Made by a program: the position numbers and the translations under genes. The notes beneath the pieces are model-generated. The model saw only the letters and a list, made by a program, of their open reading frames with translations, did not search any database and had not been told where the DNA came from. Of a stretch of DNA of 64,000 nucleotides, positions 47,860 to 56,163 are shown piece after piece. Positions within the stretch are counted from its first letter, which is position 1. The number at the start of each line of letters is the position of its first letter. Source of the DNA: Streptomyces sp. NBC_01317 (GTDB lineage: Bacteria; Actinomycetota; Actinomycetes; Streptomycetales; Streptomycetaceae); assembly GCF_035961655.1 (NCBI RefSeq), contig NZ_CP108393.1:310001-374000 (forward strand), written 5' to 3'.

Positions 47860-48684
47860 TCAGCTCACCCGGACGAGCGGTTCGCGGGAGGTCTCCGCCG
47901 GGGCCGCCTCGGGGCCCGCCATCAGGATCGAACGCTGGAGCCGCCGGACGCCCGCGGAGGGCTCCAGGCCCAACTCCTTGACCAGCGTCGAGCGCAGCCG
48001 CTGATAGACGCTCAGCGCCTCGCCCCGGCGGCCGGAACGGTGGAGGGCGAGCATGAACTGGCCGTGCAGGTTCTCGTGGGTGCGGTAGCGGCTGACCAGC
48101 ACGGTCAGTTCGGCGAGCAGCTCGCGGTGCCGGCCCAGCCGCAGGTCCGCCTCGATGCGCTGGTCGAGCGCGCACAGGCGCGACTCCTCCAGGCGCTTGA
48201 TCTCCATGTCGAGCTGCGCCCCGCACTGGACGTCGGCGAAGGGCGGGCCCGTCCACAGGGCGAGCGCTTCCCTCAACTGCCGGGCGGCGCGCGGGTAGTC
48301 GCCGGCGTCGGCCGCCCGGTACCCGAGCCCGGCGAGCCGGTCGAACTCCTTGACGTCGCTCGTCCCGCCGCCGGTGTCGAGCCGGTAGCCGCCGGGGAGC
48401 GTGATCAGGATGTCCTTGGCGGTACGCTCGCCCCCGCCCTCCGGCTCGGCCTTGAGTGCCGTCGCTATCAGGGACCGCAGCTGGAGGACGTACGTCTGGA
48501 GGGTCGTCCTGGCACTGCGCGGGGGCTCGCCCGCCCACAGCTCCTCGATCAGCGCGGCCACCGGCACCACCTGGTCCGCGTGGAGGGCCAGGACGGCGAG
48601 CACCTGACGGGGCTTGGGCGCCGTCGGAGTGATCGATTTCCCGTTCTGTCTCACAGCCAATGCGCCCAGTACGTCGATGTCCAC
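47860..48684 (-). CDS. SARP-family regulator, second
   Basis: 274 aa from a GTG after GGGGAGACGC. MDIDVLGALAVRQNGKSITPTAPKPRQVLAVLALHADQVV is the standard SARP N-terminus. The DNA-binding domain runs to RLDTGGG and the activation domain from DVKEFDRLAGLGYRAADAGDY to LVKELGLEPSAGVRRLQRSIL, with a Pro/Ala tail. Two butyrolactone-receptor-like sites lie 80-126 bp upstream, so it is probably the switch between the signal system and biosynthesis. Whether it feeds the cluster at 22-43 kb, another cluster, or the first SARP cannot be told from sequence. Confidence 0.86.
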   Translation of the reverse strand: MDIDVLGALAVRQNGKSITPTAPKPRQVLAVLALHADQVVPVAALIEELWAGEPPRSARTTLQTYVLQLRSLIATALKAEPEGGGERTAKDILITLPGGYRLDTGGGTSDVKEFDRLAGLGYRAADAGDYPRAARQLREALALWTGPPFADVQCGAQLDMEIKRLEESRLCALDQRIEADLRLGRHRELLAELTVLVSRYRTHENLHGQFMLALHRSGRRGEALSVYQRLRSTLVKELGLEPSAGVRRLQRSILMAGPEAAPAETSREPLVRVS

Positions 48685-48763
48685 GCGTCTCCCCTATCCC
48701 TGCAAGGTGAAGTCAGTGCCGTTCGAGGCCGCTCACGGGGTGCGATTGCTGCGCATGGATTCA

Positions 48764-48810
48764 AAAACAGGACAGACGGTTTGTCAATATCAAACCGTCC
48801 AGACTGTTTT
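48764..48810 (-). promoter_or_regulatory. Twin ARE-like operators upstream of the second SARP
   Basis: GACGGTTTG (48775-48783) and CAAACCGTC (48791-48799) form a perfect inverted repeat with 7-nt spacer, and AAAACAG (48764-48770) and CTGTTTT (48804-48810) extend it symmetrically. Read outward, each half is an ARE-like site (AAACAG...CGGTTTG and CAAACCG...CTGTTT). The half-site sequence matches the palindrome before the TetR gene. Confidence 0.65.
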
Positions 48811-48881
48811 TTGTTAACGCTGTGTACACCAACCTCGCCCCTTCGTCACCGTACGGGCGGAAATCGGTCAGCGCGCGCCCG

Positions 48882-49541
48882 TCACACGGGCTCCTCGACC
48901 GGCATTCCGGGCGCACCGACAACACAGCGGGAGCCGCAGGTCACCACTGTGTCCAGCGCGTCCCGCGCCGCCAGTCTCGGCAGCATCAGCTCCCAGAACC
49001 CGGTCAGCGTACGCTGAGAGATCCAGTCCTTGTCGTCCCTTGAGCCAAGTACCTGGAAACCGACCGTCGCAGCCACGATCGCGCCCACCGCGTCGTCGTG
49101 CGACACCCCGTCGGCCAGAGCGCCCTGAGCCGCCGCCCGCTGTAGTACGGTCTCGATCCAGGACCGCCACTCACGCCGCAGATCGACGCCGCCGACGCGG
49201 GAGATGTCGCCGCTCAGCTCGAATCCGGCGCGGACGACCACATCGTCGTCGAGTCCGCACATCAGTGCGTGGGTACTGTCCACCAGAAGCTGGAGAGCGG
49301 CGGGCCCGTCGGCACCCGCCACGACGGTGAGCCGCCGCACCCGCCGCACGGCCTCTTCCTCGACCCCGCCGGCCAGGGCGCTCTTGCTGTCGAAGTGGAA
49401 ATGCAGGGCCCCGTTGCTCACCCCGGCCCGGCGGCTGATCGCCGTGAGTGAGGCGGACACAAATCCTTCCTCCGCGAAGACCTCCGCGGCGGCGAGGATC
49501 AACGACCGCCGGGTACGGGCGGCGCGCTCCTGCTTGACCAT
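48882..49541 (-). CDS. GBL-receptor-like TetR regulator (ArpA/ScbR family)
   Basis: 219 aa from the ATG at 49541, for which TTGGAG is spaced correctly. MVKQERAARTRRSLILAAAEVFAEEGFVSASLTAISRRAGVSNGALHFHFDSKSALAGGVEEEA is the typical HTH of butyrolactone receptors. The ligand domain includes GFELSGDISRVGGVDLRREWRSWIETVLQRAAAQG. It is divergent from an afsA-family gene, the classical arrangement for such pairs. It presumably represses itself and the nearby SARP gene until the butyrolactone accumulates. A pseudo-receptor role cannot be excluded. Confidence 0.87.
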   Translation of the reverse strand: MVKQERAARTRRSLILAAAEVFAEEGFVSASLTAISRRAGVSNGALHFHFDSKSALAGGVEEEAVRRVRRLTVVAGADGPAALQLLVDSTHALMCGLDDDVVVRAGFELSGDISRVGGVDLRREWRSWIETVLQRAAAQGALADGVSHDDAVGAIVAATVGFQVLGSRDDKDWISQRTLTGFWELMLPRLAARDALDTVVTCGSRCVVGAPGMPVEEPV

Positions 49542-49600
49542 CAACATCTCCAAGGTGTCGGGAGGACCGGCAGCGACGCGCACGTTGCGGCACGACATTA

Positions 49601-49622
49601 ACAAACCGCCGGGGCGGTTTGT
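49601..49622. promoter_or_regulatory. ARE palindrome of the GBL receptor gene
   Basis: ACAAACCGCC, GG, GGCGGTTTGT: a perfect 22-bp palindrome matching the ACAnACCG...CGGTnTGT pattern of autoregulatory elements. It is 60 bp upstream of the TetR start. Confidence 0.8.
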
Positions 49623-49832
49623 ATATGGAATACACAACTCCGCCAGCTGAAGGCGCTCCTGGTCGGCCACCGGCTCAAGGCCCGCTCAAGATTGGCCGGA
49701 GAACATCTGGAGATCCACTCGACCGAATGAACCATGCCTGGACGCCAGTTCGCCAGTGACACGTGTGTTCTTACGCTTACTCGGCGTGGCGACCCAGTAT
49801 TTACGTGGAAGCCGCCCAGAAGCCTGTCGACT

Positions 49833-49846
49833 ATACCGGTCGGTAT
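49833..49846. promoter_or_regulatory. ARE-like palindrome upstream of afsA homologue
   Basis: ATACCG, GT, CGGTAT is a perfect 14-bp inverted repeat of the butyrolactone operator type, 75 bp before the afsA-family start. Together with 49601-49622 it places two receptor sites in the divergent interval. Confidence 0.7.
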
Positions 49847-49920
49847 GTATATTTCCCGCTTCGGGGGAGCTGTACCGCTCTCGTCCTTCACCCGTGATCC
49901 GTGCTCCTTGGGGAGGCTCC

Positions 49921-50901
49921 ATGTCCGAAACGACATTCCGGATGAACGACACGTCCGGCTCCGCCGGTCTCTACGGCCCGTCCCGCCCGTCCGGCCCGCC
50001 GGCACCACCGCTGACCACCACGGTTCCGAAGGAGTTCGTGCACCGCGCGGCGGTGGCGGAGGTCCTGCTCACCGGCTGGCGCCGCGTCGACGCCACGCAC
50101 TTCGCCGTGACGGCCCAGTGGCCCCGGCTGCACGGCTTCTACAGCGCCGTCCTCGGCCGGCACGACCCGCTGCTCACGGCGGAAACCATTCGTCAGGTCG
50201 GTTCCCTGCTGTCCCACGCCGAGTTCGGCGTGCCTCTGGGGCATCAGTTCCTCATGCGGGACCTGTCGTTCACCGTCGACCCGCGGCACCTCGCGGTGAC
50301 CGGGGTCCCCGCGGACCTCGAACTCGACGTCCGCTGCTCGGAGATACGCAGACGCGGCTCCGAACTGGCCTCGATGCGCTACGAGGCCGTGGTCCACCGG
50401 GACGGCCAGATCGTCGCCACCGGGGGCGCGTCCTTCGCGTGCGCCTCCCCCGCCGTCTACCGGCGCCTGCGGGGCGGGCGGGCCGGTACGGAGTCCTCGG
50501 CACACCGGCACCCGCTGGGGACACCCGTACCGCCGCCGGACGTCGGCCGCTCCGCGCCGTTCGACGTGGTGCTCTCCCCGACCGACGACGGCGCCGGCGT
50601 ATGGCAGCTGCGCACCGACACCACCCACCCGGTGCTCTTCGACCACCCGGTCGACCACATACCGGGCATGCTGCTGCTCGAAGCGGCCCGGCAGGCCACT
50701 CTGGTGACGCTGGGCGCGGGAGACCGCGTCCTGACCAGCTTCACCGGCTCGTTCGACCGTTACGCGGAGCTGGACCTCCCGTGCCGGGTCGAGGCCCGGG
50801 TCCTGCCCGAGGACTTCGCGGGCCTGGCGTCGGTCCTGGTGACCGGCCATCAGGAGGGTGAGCAGGTCTTCAGCTGCGTGGTGAGCGCGTCCAGGGACTG
50901 A
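49921..50901 (+). CDS. AfsA/ScbA-family butyrolactone synthase
   Basis: 326 aa from the ATG at 49921 behind GGGGAGGCTCC. Two AfsA hot-dog repeats are present: VPKEFVHRAAVAEVLLTGWRRVDATHFAVTAQWPRLH at residue 38 and DTTHPVLFDHPVDHIPGMLLLEAARQATLV near residue 240. KEFVHRA and DHPVDHIPGMLLLEA hold the conserved His/Glu residues. It joins a beta-ketoacyl group to dihydroxyacetone phosphate, the first committed step of GBL signals. The 3' end overlaps the convergent PrsW gene by 32 bp. Confidence 0.9.
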   Translation: MSETTFRMNDTSGSAGLYGPSRPSGPPAPPLTTTVPKEFVHRAAVAEVLLTGWRRVDATHFAVTAQWPRLHGFYSAVLGRHDPLLTAETIRQVGSLLSHAEFGVPLGHQFLMRDLSFTVDPRHLAVTGVPADLELDVRCSEIRRRGSELASMRYEAVVHRDGQIVATGGASFACASPAVYRRLRGGRAGTESSAHRHPLGTPVPPPDVGRSAPFDVVLSPTDDGAGVWQLRTDTTHPVLFDHPVDHIPGMLLLEAARQATLVTLGAGDRVLTSFTGSFDRYAELDLPCRVEARVLPEDFAGLASVLVTGHQEGEQVFSCVVSASRD

Positions 50902-51922
50902 CGTCCCGGCCGGGCAGGGGGCGTACCGCCGCGTGTTCCTCCACCTCGTCCAGGTAGAGGGCGGCACGCGCCGCCGCGTCCGCGCGCTGCGCGGGAGGCA
51001 CCCCGCGCAGCGCGCGCCGCCGCGATCCCCGGGTGAGCAGGTCCGGGGACAGGCCGGTCTCCGGGGACAGCAGGAAGGCGCGGGCCCGGTCCCGTACCCC
51101 GCGCCGCAGGACGAGGTAGAAGCCGAGGGCGACCAGGAAGTTGAGGACCGCCTTGCCCGCGATGCCCGCGACGGACTGGAGGAACGGCGAGTCGAAGAAC
51201 CAGTGCATGCCCATCGCCGTCAGCAGGCAGAGCAGGGCCGCGAGGTGGCGCCGCGGCGCCGGCGGGGAGCGGTGGGCGAGCAGGATCCCGACCCCGGTGC
51301 CCGCCACCGCCGTCATGGCCCAGTGCGAGCCGATGCCTGTGAGCACCACCCGGGTGGTGAAGGACTGGCCGACGGCGGCGCCCTCGTCGATCCCCCCGGC
51401 GATCACGAGGGAGTTCATCGCGAAGGTCCAGTTCTCGACGACCTGGAAGCCCAGTCCGGTGAAGGCGCCCAGGAAGAAGCCGTCCAGCGGCCCGCGGACC
51501 AGCCGCCGCGACCCGAGGGCGATCAGCAGCACACCGGACACCTTGAGGAGTTCCTCGTTCAGCGGGGCCGTGAGGGCCGCGCCCCAGCGCGAGCCGAAGT
51601 CGATCCCGCCGGTCTTGAACCAGACCCCCTGGAGTCCGGTGTTGGCCACGATGGCGCTGCCCGTCGCCGCGGTGCCGCCCCAGGCGACGCCGCTCCAGGC
51701 CCAGGGGCGGGACGGCGGCCGGACGGGGCGCGCCTGTTCCAAAATGCCCACCCCGACGAGGACGGTGAGCAGCAGCAGCGCCGCGGCCAGCAGGGCGGAG
51801 CCGGGGAAGACCCGGACGAGGCCCGAGAAGTCGTAGAGGATCAGCGCCGCGCCGGCCGCGCAGAGGACGGCCCACATCAGGCCCACGACCCTGCGCCCGG
51901 CGGACGCGCCGAGGGTGGTCAC
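50870..51922 (-). CDS. PrsW-family intramembrane protease
   Basis: About 350 aa from the GTG at 51922 (VTTLGASAGRRVVGLMW); longer starts run into Arg/Pro-rich sequence without homology. Around eight TM helices carry PrsW motifs: LTAPLNEELLKVSGVLL (EE catalytic pair), FFLGAFTGLGFQVVENWTFAMN, GIGSHWAMTAVAGTGVG and MGMHWFFDSPFL. In Bacillus PrsW cleaves an anti-sigma factor. The soluble C-terminal tail (RARAFLLSPETGLSPDLLTRG...) is usual in Streptomyces members. Substrate unknown. Confidence 0.83.
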   Translation of the reverse strand: MTTLGASAGRRVVGLMWAVLCAAGAALILYDFSGLVRVFPGSALLAAALLLLTVLVGVGILEQARPVRPPSRPWAWSGVAWGGTAATGSAIVANTGLQGVWFKTGGIDFGSRWGAALTAPLNEELLKVSGVLLIALGSRRLVRGPLDGFFLGAFTGLGFQVVENWTFAMNSLVIAGGIDEGAAVGQSFTTRVVLTGIGSHWAMTAVAGTGVGILLAHRSPPAPRRHLAALLCLLTAMGMHWFFDSPFLQSVAGIAGKAVLNFLVALGFYLVLRRGVRDRARAFLLSPETGLSPDLLTRGSRRRALRGVPPAQRADAAARAALYLDEVEEHAAVRPLPGRDVSPWTRSPRS

Positions 51923-52025
51923 CGGGGTGTGTCCGCGCCGTGGGCTCGTTCGCCCGGAGGGCGGGGCGCGCGTGCCCGGTGTCGCGAGCCGGACACCACT
52001 TCGCGGACCCGCGCCGGGGCCGGGC

Positions 52026-52634
52026 TCACAGGACGCCCCCGGGGAAGGCGACCTCGCGGGCCTGCGCGAGCCCGTCCGCCAGGGCGTCGGGGTCCGCGTC
52101 CGGCTCCGCCAGTACGGTGATCTCGACGGCGTAGTCCTGCCCCGGCGACACCCACACGGCGGCCCGGCCCGCGCGGCCGCCCCTGCGCAGCGTCCCGGTC
52201 GCGCCCGGTGCTCCCCCGGCACTGGTGGCCCGGGTCGGCGCGCCCAGCACGATGTCGCTGTCCACCGCCGACTGGATCCTGCGCAGCCCCGGCCACAGCT
52301 CCCCGGCGTCGGCGGTGGTGGTGACGGGGACGGCGACGTAACTCGCGACGAAGTCGACACCGTCGCGCGACAGGGACAGGCCGCTGCCGGAGTCGCTCCC
52401 CGCCTTGCTCAGCTGCCAGCCCCCGCCCACCACCCGCAGGACGAGCGTGTCGTCGCCCGGCCCCAGCACCAGCTCCGTGTTGTCCCGTACGGGCTCGTCG
52501 TCGTCGAGGGCGCCGTCGATCAGCGACCAGCCGACGGTCAGCGCCAGCACGACGCACAGGACCCCCGCGACGGCCCACCGCGTCGGCCGGGACGGCCGCG
52601 CGGGCGGGTGTCGCGTGACCGGTGCGTCCGCCAT
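52026..52634 (-). CDS. Membrane-anchored hypothetical protein
   Basis: 202 aa. The short cytoplasmic N-terminus (MADAPVTRHPPARPSRPTR) is followed by one TM helix (WAVAGVLCVVLALTVGWSLI) and an extracytoplasmic domain of about 160 residues (LVLRVVGGGWQLSKAGSDSGSGLSLSRDGVDFVASYVAVPV, DIVLGAPTRATSAGG, RAAVWVSPGQDYAVEITVLAEPDADP). This plan is common in Streptomyces proteins of unknown function. Same strand as the pigment genes but probably unrelated to them; about 100 bp from the PrsW start. Confidence 0.78.
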   Translation of the reverse strand: MADAPVTRHPPARPSRPTRWAVAGVLCVVLALTVGWSLIDGALDDDEPVRDNTELVLGPGDDTLVLRVVGGGWQLSKAGSDSGSGLSLSRDGVDFVASYVAVPVTTTADAGELWPGLRRIQSAVDSDIVLGAPTRATSAGGAPGATGTLRRGGRAGRAAVWVSPGQDYAVEITVLAEPDADPDALADGLAQAREVAFPGGVL

Positions 52635-52660
52635 GCCTCTGTGCCCGTACCCGTCGTCCC

Positions 52661-53224
52661 CTAGACCGCTTCCTTCCGGGCGTCGTGCCGCAGGGGCGTG
52701 AGCTGCTGGATGTCGTAGCGCACGCGCAGCTCGTTGACGGCGTCGGGGTCCGGTGCGCCCTCCTGCTTGAGGATGTCGAGCAGTTCCTCGAAGTACCGCT
52801 CGTGGTCCGTGGGCGGGGACGACTGGAAGAACATGCGCGCGGGTCCGTCGCCGGCGTTGGCGAACGCGTGCGGGCAGCCCGGCGGGACGACGATGACCGT
52901 GCCGGGCGTCGCCCGTACGACCGTGCGGCCCGACGCGGACTCCCAGTGCCGCCAGTCCTCGCTGAGCACCCGTGGTTCGAACGCCAGCACGTCCAGCTCG
53001 CCGTCGAGGACGTAGAACAGCTCCTCGCTGTGCGCGTGCCGGTGCGCGCCCACGTCGAAGCCCGGCGGGACGACGACCTCGAAGCTGGAGGAGACCCGGG
53101 AGTGTTCGCCGGTGACCTTGAAGGTCACCTCCTGGGAGGCGGTACGGACGGTCGTGCCCCCGCCCGGCGGGACGACCAGGCCTTCGGTGCGCGCGAGCCC
53201 GGCCCGCTGGGTCATCAGGGTCAT
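52661..53224 (-). CDS. Cupin monooxygenase-like protein of the THN pigment set
   Basis: 187 aa. GFDVGAHRHAHSEELFYVLDGELDVL is cupin motif 1 with three His and a Glu, and TPGTVIVVPPGCPHAFAN is motif 2. Cupin proteins beside rppA (MomA type) oxidise 1,3,6,8-tetrahydroxynaphthalene to flaviolin, which fits its place downstream of the P450 and rppA genes. Starts about 70 bp after the P450 stop. Activity assigned by context and family. Confidence 0.82.
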   Translation of the reverse strand: MTLMTQRAGLARTEGLVVPPGGGTTVRTASQEVTFKVTGEHSRVSSSFEVVVPPGFDVGAHRHAHSEELFYVLDGELDVLAFEPRVLSEDWRHWESASGRTVVRATPGTVIVVPPGCPHAFANAGDGPARMFFQSSPPTDHERYFEELLDILKQEGAPDPDAVNELRVRYDIQQLTPLRHDARKEAV

Positions 53225-53293
53225 GCGGTCCTCCGGAAAGAGACGGAAGGGAAAGGCGGCAGAGGAAGGCGGAGACGGGTACGGACGGGTCGC

Positions 53294-54547
53294 TCACCAG
53301 AGGACGGGCAGCGCCTCGGGGCCGCGGATCAATGCCTCGCGCCGCCAGCGCACCTCGTCCCGCGGCACGGCGAGCCGCAGGCGCGGCAGCCGCTCCAGCA
53401 GGCTCGCGATCATGATCCTGGACTCCAGCCGGGCGAGCATCGGGCCGACGCAGTAGTGCGGTCCGTGTCCGAAGGCCAGATGCGGGGTGGGGCCCCGGTC
53501 GAAGTCGAGCCGGCCGGGATCGGCGAAGACGTCCGAGTCCCGGTTGGCGGTGAGGTACGAGGCGTAGACGGCCTCGCCGGCCCGGATCCGTACCCCCCGG
53601 ACCGTCACGTCCTCGGTGGCGATCCGTGCGATGCCCACGCCGTTGCGGTGCGGGATGAAGCGCAGCAGCTCCTCGACGGCGGCGGGCAGCAGCTCGGGTT
53701 CCGCGCGCAGCCGCGCCATGTGGTCCGGGTGGGTGAGCAGCGCGTAGAGCATGTTGGCGCTGTTGTTGGTGACGGCGTGGGCGCCGCTGATCTGGATGAG
53801 GACGGCGATCGCGACCGCTTCTTCGAGGCTCAGCTCGTCCGTCTCCACCGCCTCGGCCAGCACCGCCGCGAGGTCGTCGCCGCCGTTCGTACGCCGCCGG
53901 CCGATGAAGTCGGTGAAATAGGCACCGATCTCCGCCTTGGCACGCTCGCTGTGGGCCCGGCTGTGCGCGGCGGTCAGGAGCGACTCCGTCCACTTCCGCA
54001 TCAACGGCCGGTCGTGCTCGGGCACGCCCATGATCTCGCTGATCACGGCCAGCGGGAACGGCCCGTGGATCCGCGCCATCAGATCGGCGGGCGCGCCCGC
54101 GCGCAGCATGCCGTCGATGAGGTCGTCCATGATCCGCCGGGCACGCTCCTCCACCCCGGCGACGGCGCGGGGGGTGAACGCCTTGGCGACCGAGCGGCGC
54201 AGCCGGGTGTGGTCGGGCGGGTCGGCGAATCCCACGGCCGCGTCGAGCGGGATGAAGTGCGGGGTCATCCGGGTGACGGCACGGCCCACGAGCGCCTGAC
54301 GGCTGAAGCGCGCGTCGTTGGTGACCAGCTTGACGTCCTCGTACCGGGTGATCAGCCAGGCGAACCCCTCGCCGTGGGGGAGCTGGACCCGGCTGACCGG
54401 GTCCTCGCGCAGCCGTTCGGCGAGGAAGGGGTCGAAGTCCAGCCCGGACAGGTGGGGCACGGCCCAGAACCGGACGGGATGCGCGTCCCTCCCGGTGTCG
54501 GGGGTGTCCTGCGCGGGGGCCGCCGTCTCCGGTGTGTTGGTGGTCAT
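53294..54547 (-). CDS. Cytochrome P450, CYP158-like
   Basis: 417 aa. The heme loop FGHGPHYCVGPMLARLE holds the Cys ligand, and EELLRFIPHRN is the ExxR region. The I-helix has QISGAHAVTNNSANML, in which the usual acid-Thr pair is altered, as in CYP158A2. Next to rppA, it should couple flaviolin by oxidative C-C bond formation to biflaviolins or triflaviolin, giving a UV-protective pigment. It starts 1 bp after the rppA stop, so the three genes form one transcript. Confidence 0.88.
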   Translation of the reverse strand: MTTNTPETAAPAQDTPDTGRDAHPVRFWAVPHLSGLDFDPFLAERLREDPVSRVQLPHGEGFAWLITRYEDVKLVTNDARFSRQALVGRAVTRMTPHFIPLDAAVGFADPPDHTRLRRSVAKAFTPRAVAGVEERARRIMDDLIDGMLRAGAPADLMARIHGPFPLAVISEIMGVPEHDRPLMRKWTESLLTAAHSRAHSERAKAEIGAYFTDFIGRRRTNGGDDLAAVLAEAVETDELSLEEAVAIAVLIQISGAHAVTNNSANMLYALLTHPDHMARLRAEPELLPAAVEELLRFIPHRNGVGIARIATEDVTVRGVRIRAGEAVYASYLTANRDSDVFADPGRLDFDRGPTPHLAFGHGPHYCVGPMLARLESRIMIASLLERLPRLRLAVPRDEVRWRREALIRGPEALPVLW

Positions 54548-54548
54548 C

Positions 54549-55688
54549 TCAGCTCACCGGTTCCGTCGCGGGAGAGGGCCGGTCGGTGTGGACCGGGGTG
54601 GTCAGGACGTGCCGTTCGGACAGCTCCAGGCCGGCGAGGGAGTCGGTGGACCAGCGTCCGAGGGCCATCTCGGCGGTGATGCCGGGCCCGAAGCCCGCGA
54701 TGATCCCGCTGGCGCCGTCCTCGACCCGGCCCTCGTCGAACAGCCTGCGCACCGCGTCGAGGACGACGGCGCTGGCGATGTTCCCGTACTCGGTGAGGGT
54801 GGCGCGGCTGAACCGGAACGCCTCGGGCGGGACCTCCAGGAAGTGGCTGAGGTCGTCCAGGATGCGCGGGCCGCCCGCGTGGATGATGTAGAAGTCGAGG
54901 GCCGCCGCGTCCCAGCCGTGCTGGACGGCCATCGCGCGGAGCGCGGGGGCGAGGGGTTCCATCGTGCCGGGCACCCGCTTGTCCAGCAGGAAGTGGAAGC
55001 CGGTCGCGCGGACGCTGTACGCGATCCAGTCGGTGGTGTCGGGCACGAGGTGCGAGCCGTTGCGCTCCAGCGCGATGCCGGTGCCGCCCTTGCCCCGGAC
55101 GACGGCGGCGGCCACCGCGTCACCGAACAGGCCGTTGGAGAGCAGCGAGCCGACCCCCAGGTCGGTCGGCTGGTAGCAGAGCGAACAGAATTCGCACGCG
55201 ACGATGAGCACGTTCGCGTCCGGGTACGCCTGGCAGAAGTCGTGCGCCCGGTTGACGGCGGCGCCGCCCGCCGCGCAGCCGAGCTGGGCGATCGGCAACT
55301 GCCGGGTGTGACTGGGGAAGTCCATGGTGTTGATCAGCCAGGCGGTCAGCGACGGCATCATGAAGCCCGTGCACGAGACATAGATGATCAGGTCGATGTC
55401 GGAGGCACGCAGCTCGGCGTGGTCCAGGGCGCGGTTCACCACGGCGGGCACCCGCGCCTTCGCCTCGGACTCGTACAGCCGGTTGCGGTCCTCGAAGCCG
55501 GGGTGCCTGAGGGTCTCCTCGATGGGCTGGACGAGGTGGCGCTTGGCCACCCCGGTGTTCTCGATCAACCGGAGCGCCAGGGGAAGTTGCGGGTGGCCGG
55601 CGTGGAGCGACCGCGCCAGGGCGAGGGTGTCCTCCATGGTGATCACATGCTCGGGAACCGACACATCGGGCTTACACAGAGTCGCCAC
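54549..55688 (-). CDS. rppA: 1,3,6,8-Tetrahydroxynaphthalene synthase (type III PKS)
   Basis: 379 aa. Catalytic Cys in LPIAQLGCAAGGAAVNRAHD, His in FYIIHAGGPRILDDL and Asn in LTEYGNIASAVV form the chalcone-synthase triad. The extra Cys in IIYVSCTGFMMPS is a mark of THN synthases that use malonyl-CoA as starter. MATLCKPDVSVPEHVITMEDTLALAR and ENTGVAKRHLVQPIEETL agree closely with S. coelicolor RppA. It condenses five malonyl-CoA to THN, which autoxidises to flaviolin. First gene of the pigment operon, with a 475-bp non-coding region upstream. Confidence 0.94.
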   Translation of the reverse strand: MATLCKPDVSVPEHVITMEDTLALARSLHAGHPQLPLALRLIENTGVAKRHLVQPIEETLRHPGFEDRNRLYESEAKARVPAVVNRALDHAELRASDIDLIIYVSCTGFMMPSLTAWLINTMDFPSHTRQLPIAQLGCAAGGAAVNRAHDFCQAYPDANVLIVACEFCSLCYQPTDLGVGSLLSNGLFGDAVAAAVVRGKGGTGIALERNGSHLVPDTTDWIAYSVRATGFHFLLDKRVPGTMEPLAPALRAMAVQHGWDAAALDFYIIHAGGPRILDDLSHFLEVPPEAFRFSRATLTEYGNIASAVVLDAVRRLFDEGRVEDGASGIIAGFGPGITAEMALGRWSTDSLAGLELSERHVLTTPVHTDRPSPATEPVS

Positions 55689-56125
55689 GACGCGCTCTCC
55701 TTCGTTCGTGTTCGCTGTGAACTGCGGCCCACACTCTGTGGTGGCCCACCACCCCGCAACCTGGGGAACTGCCGGGAACTGGCCCCTGGGAGGAGCGTCA
55801 GGGGAGCGAGGGGGCGGGATCCGAAGGACCGTGAGGGATCTTACCCATGACTACGGAAAGTAAGCACAAAAGGGGCGCATCGTCCGTTCGTGGGCGCGCC
55901 GCCCGGTCCCCGATGCGTCGCTCCGACGGCCGGGACCCCACCGGCCCGGCGACCGTGGGTCACGACCCGTCCACCGAACGGGTCGGAAGCCGAAAACCGG
56001 CCATCCTGTACCGGTGTCACCACGGGACTCGTAGGTCCCGGAGACCCCTTCGCGTCCCAACGTTTTGGCGCGGGAGAGACATTCGGGGAGTCGTTGAGCC
56101 CTATAGTACGGGCTGGGCGGTTTGT
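55689..56125. promoter_or_regulatory. Divergent control region between rppA and the TetR gene
   Basis: No gene is supported in 55689-56163. Near rppA, GGAACTG is repeated 10 bp apart (around 55765-55780). On the other side a -10-like TATAGT (56102-56107) precedes the TetR gene. CGGTTTGT (56118-56125), the same half site as in the ARE at 49601-49622, follows at the expected transcript start, with a poor left half. This hints at autoregulation or control by the other receptor. Confidence 0.4.
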
Positions 56126-56163
56126 TTTGTGCTGGTCAACCCGGCTGCGCGGAAGGGTCATTC

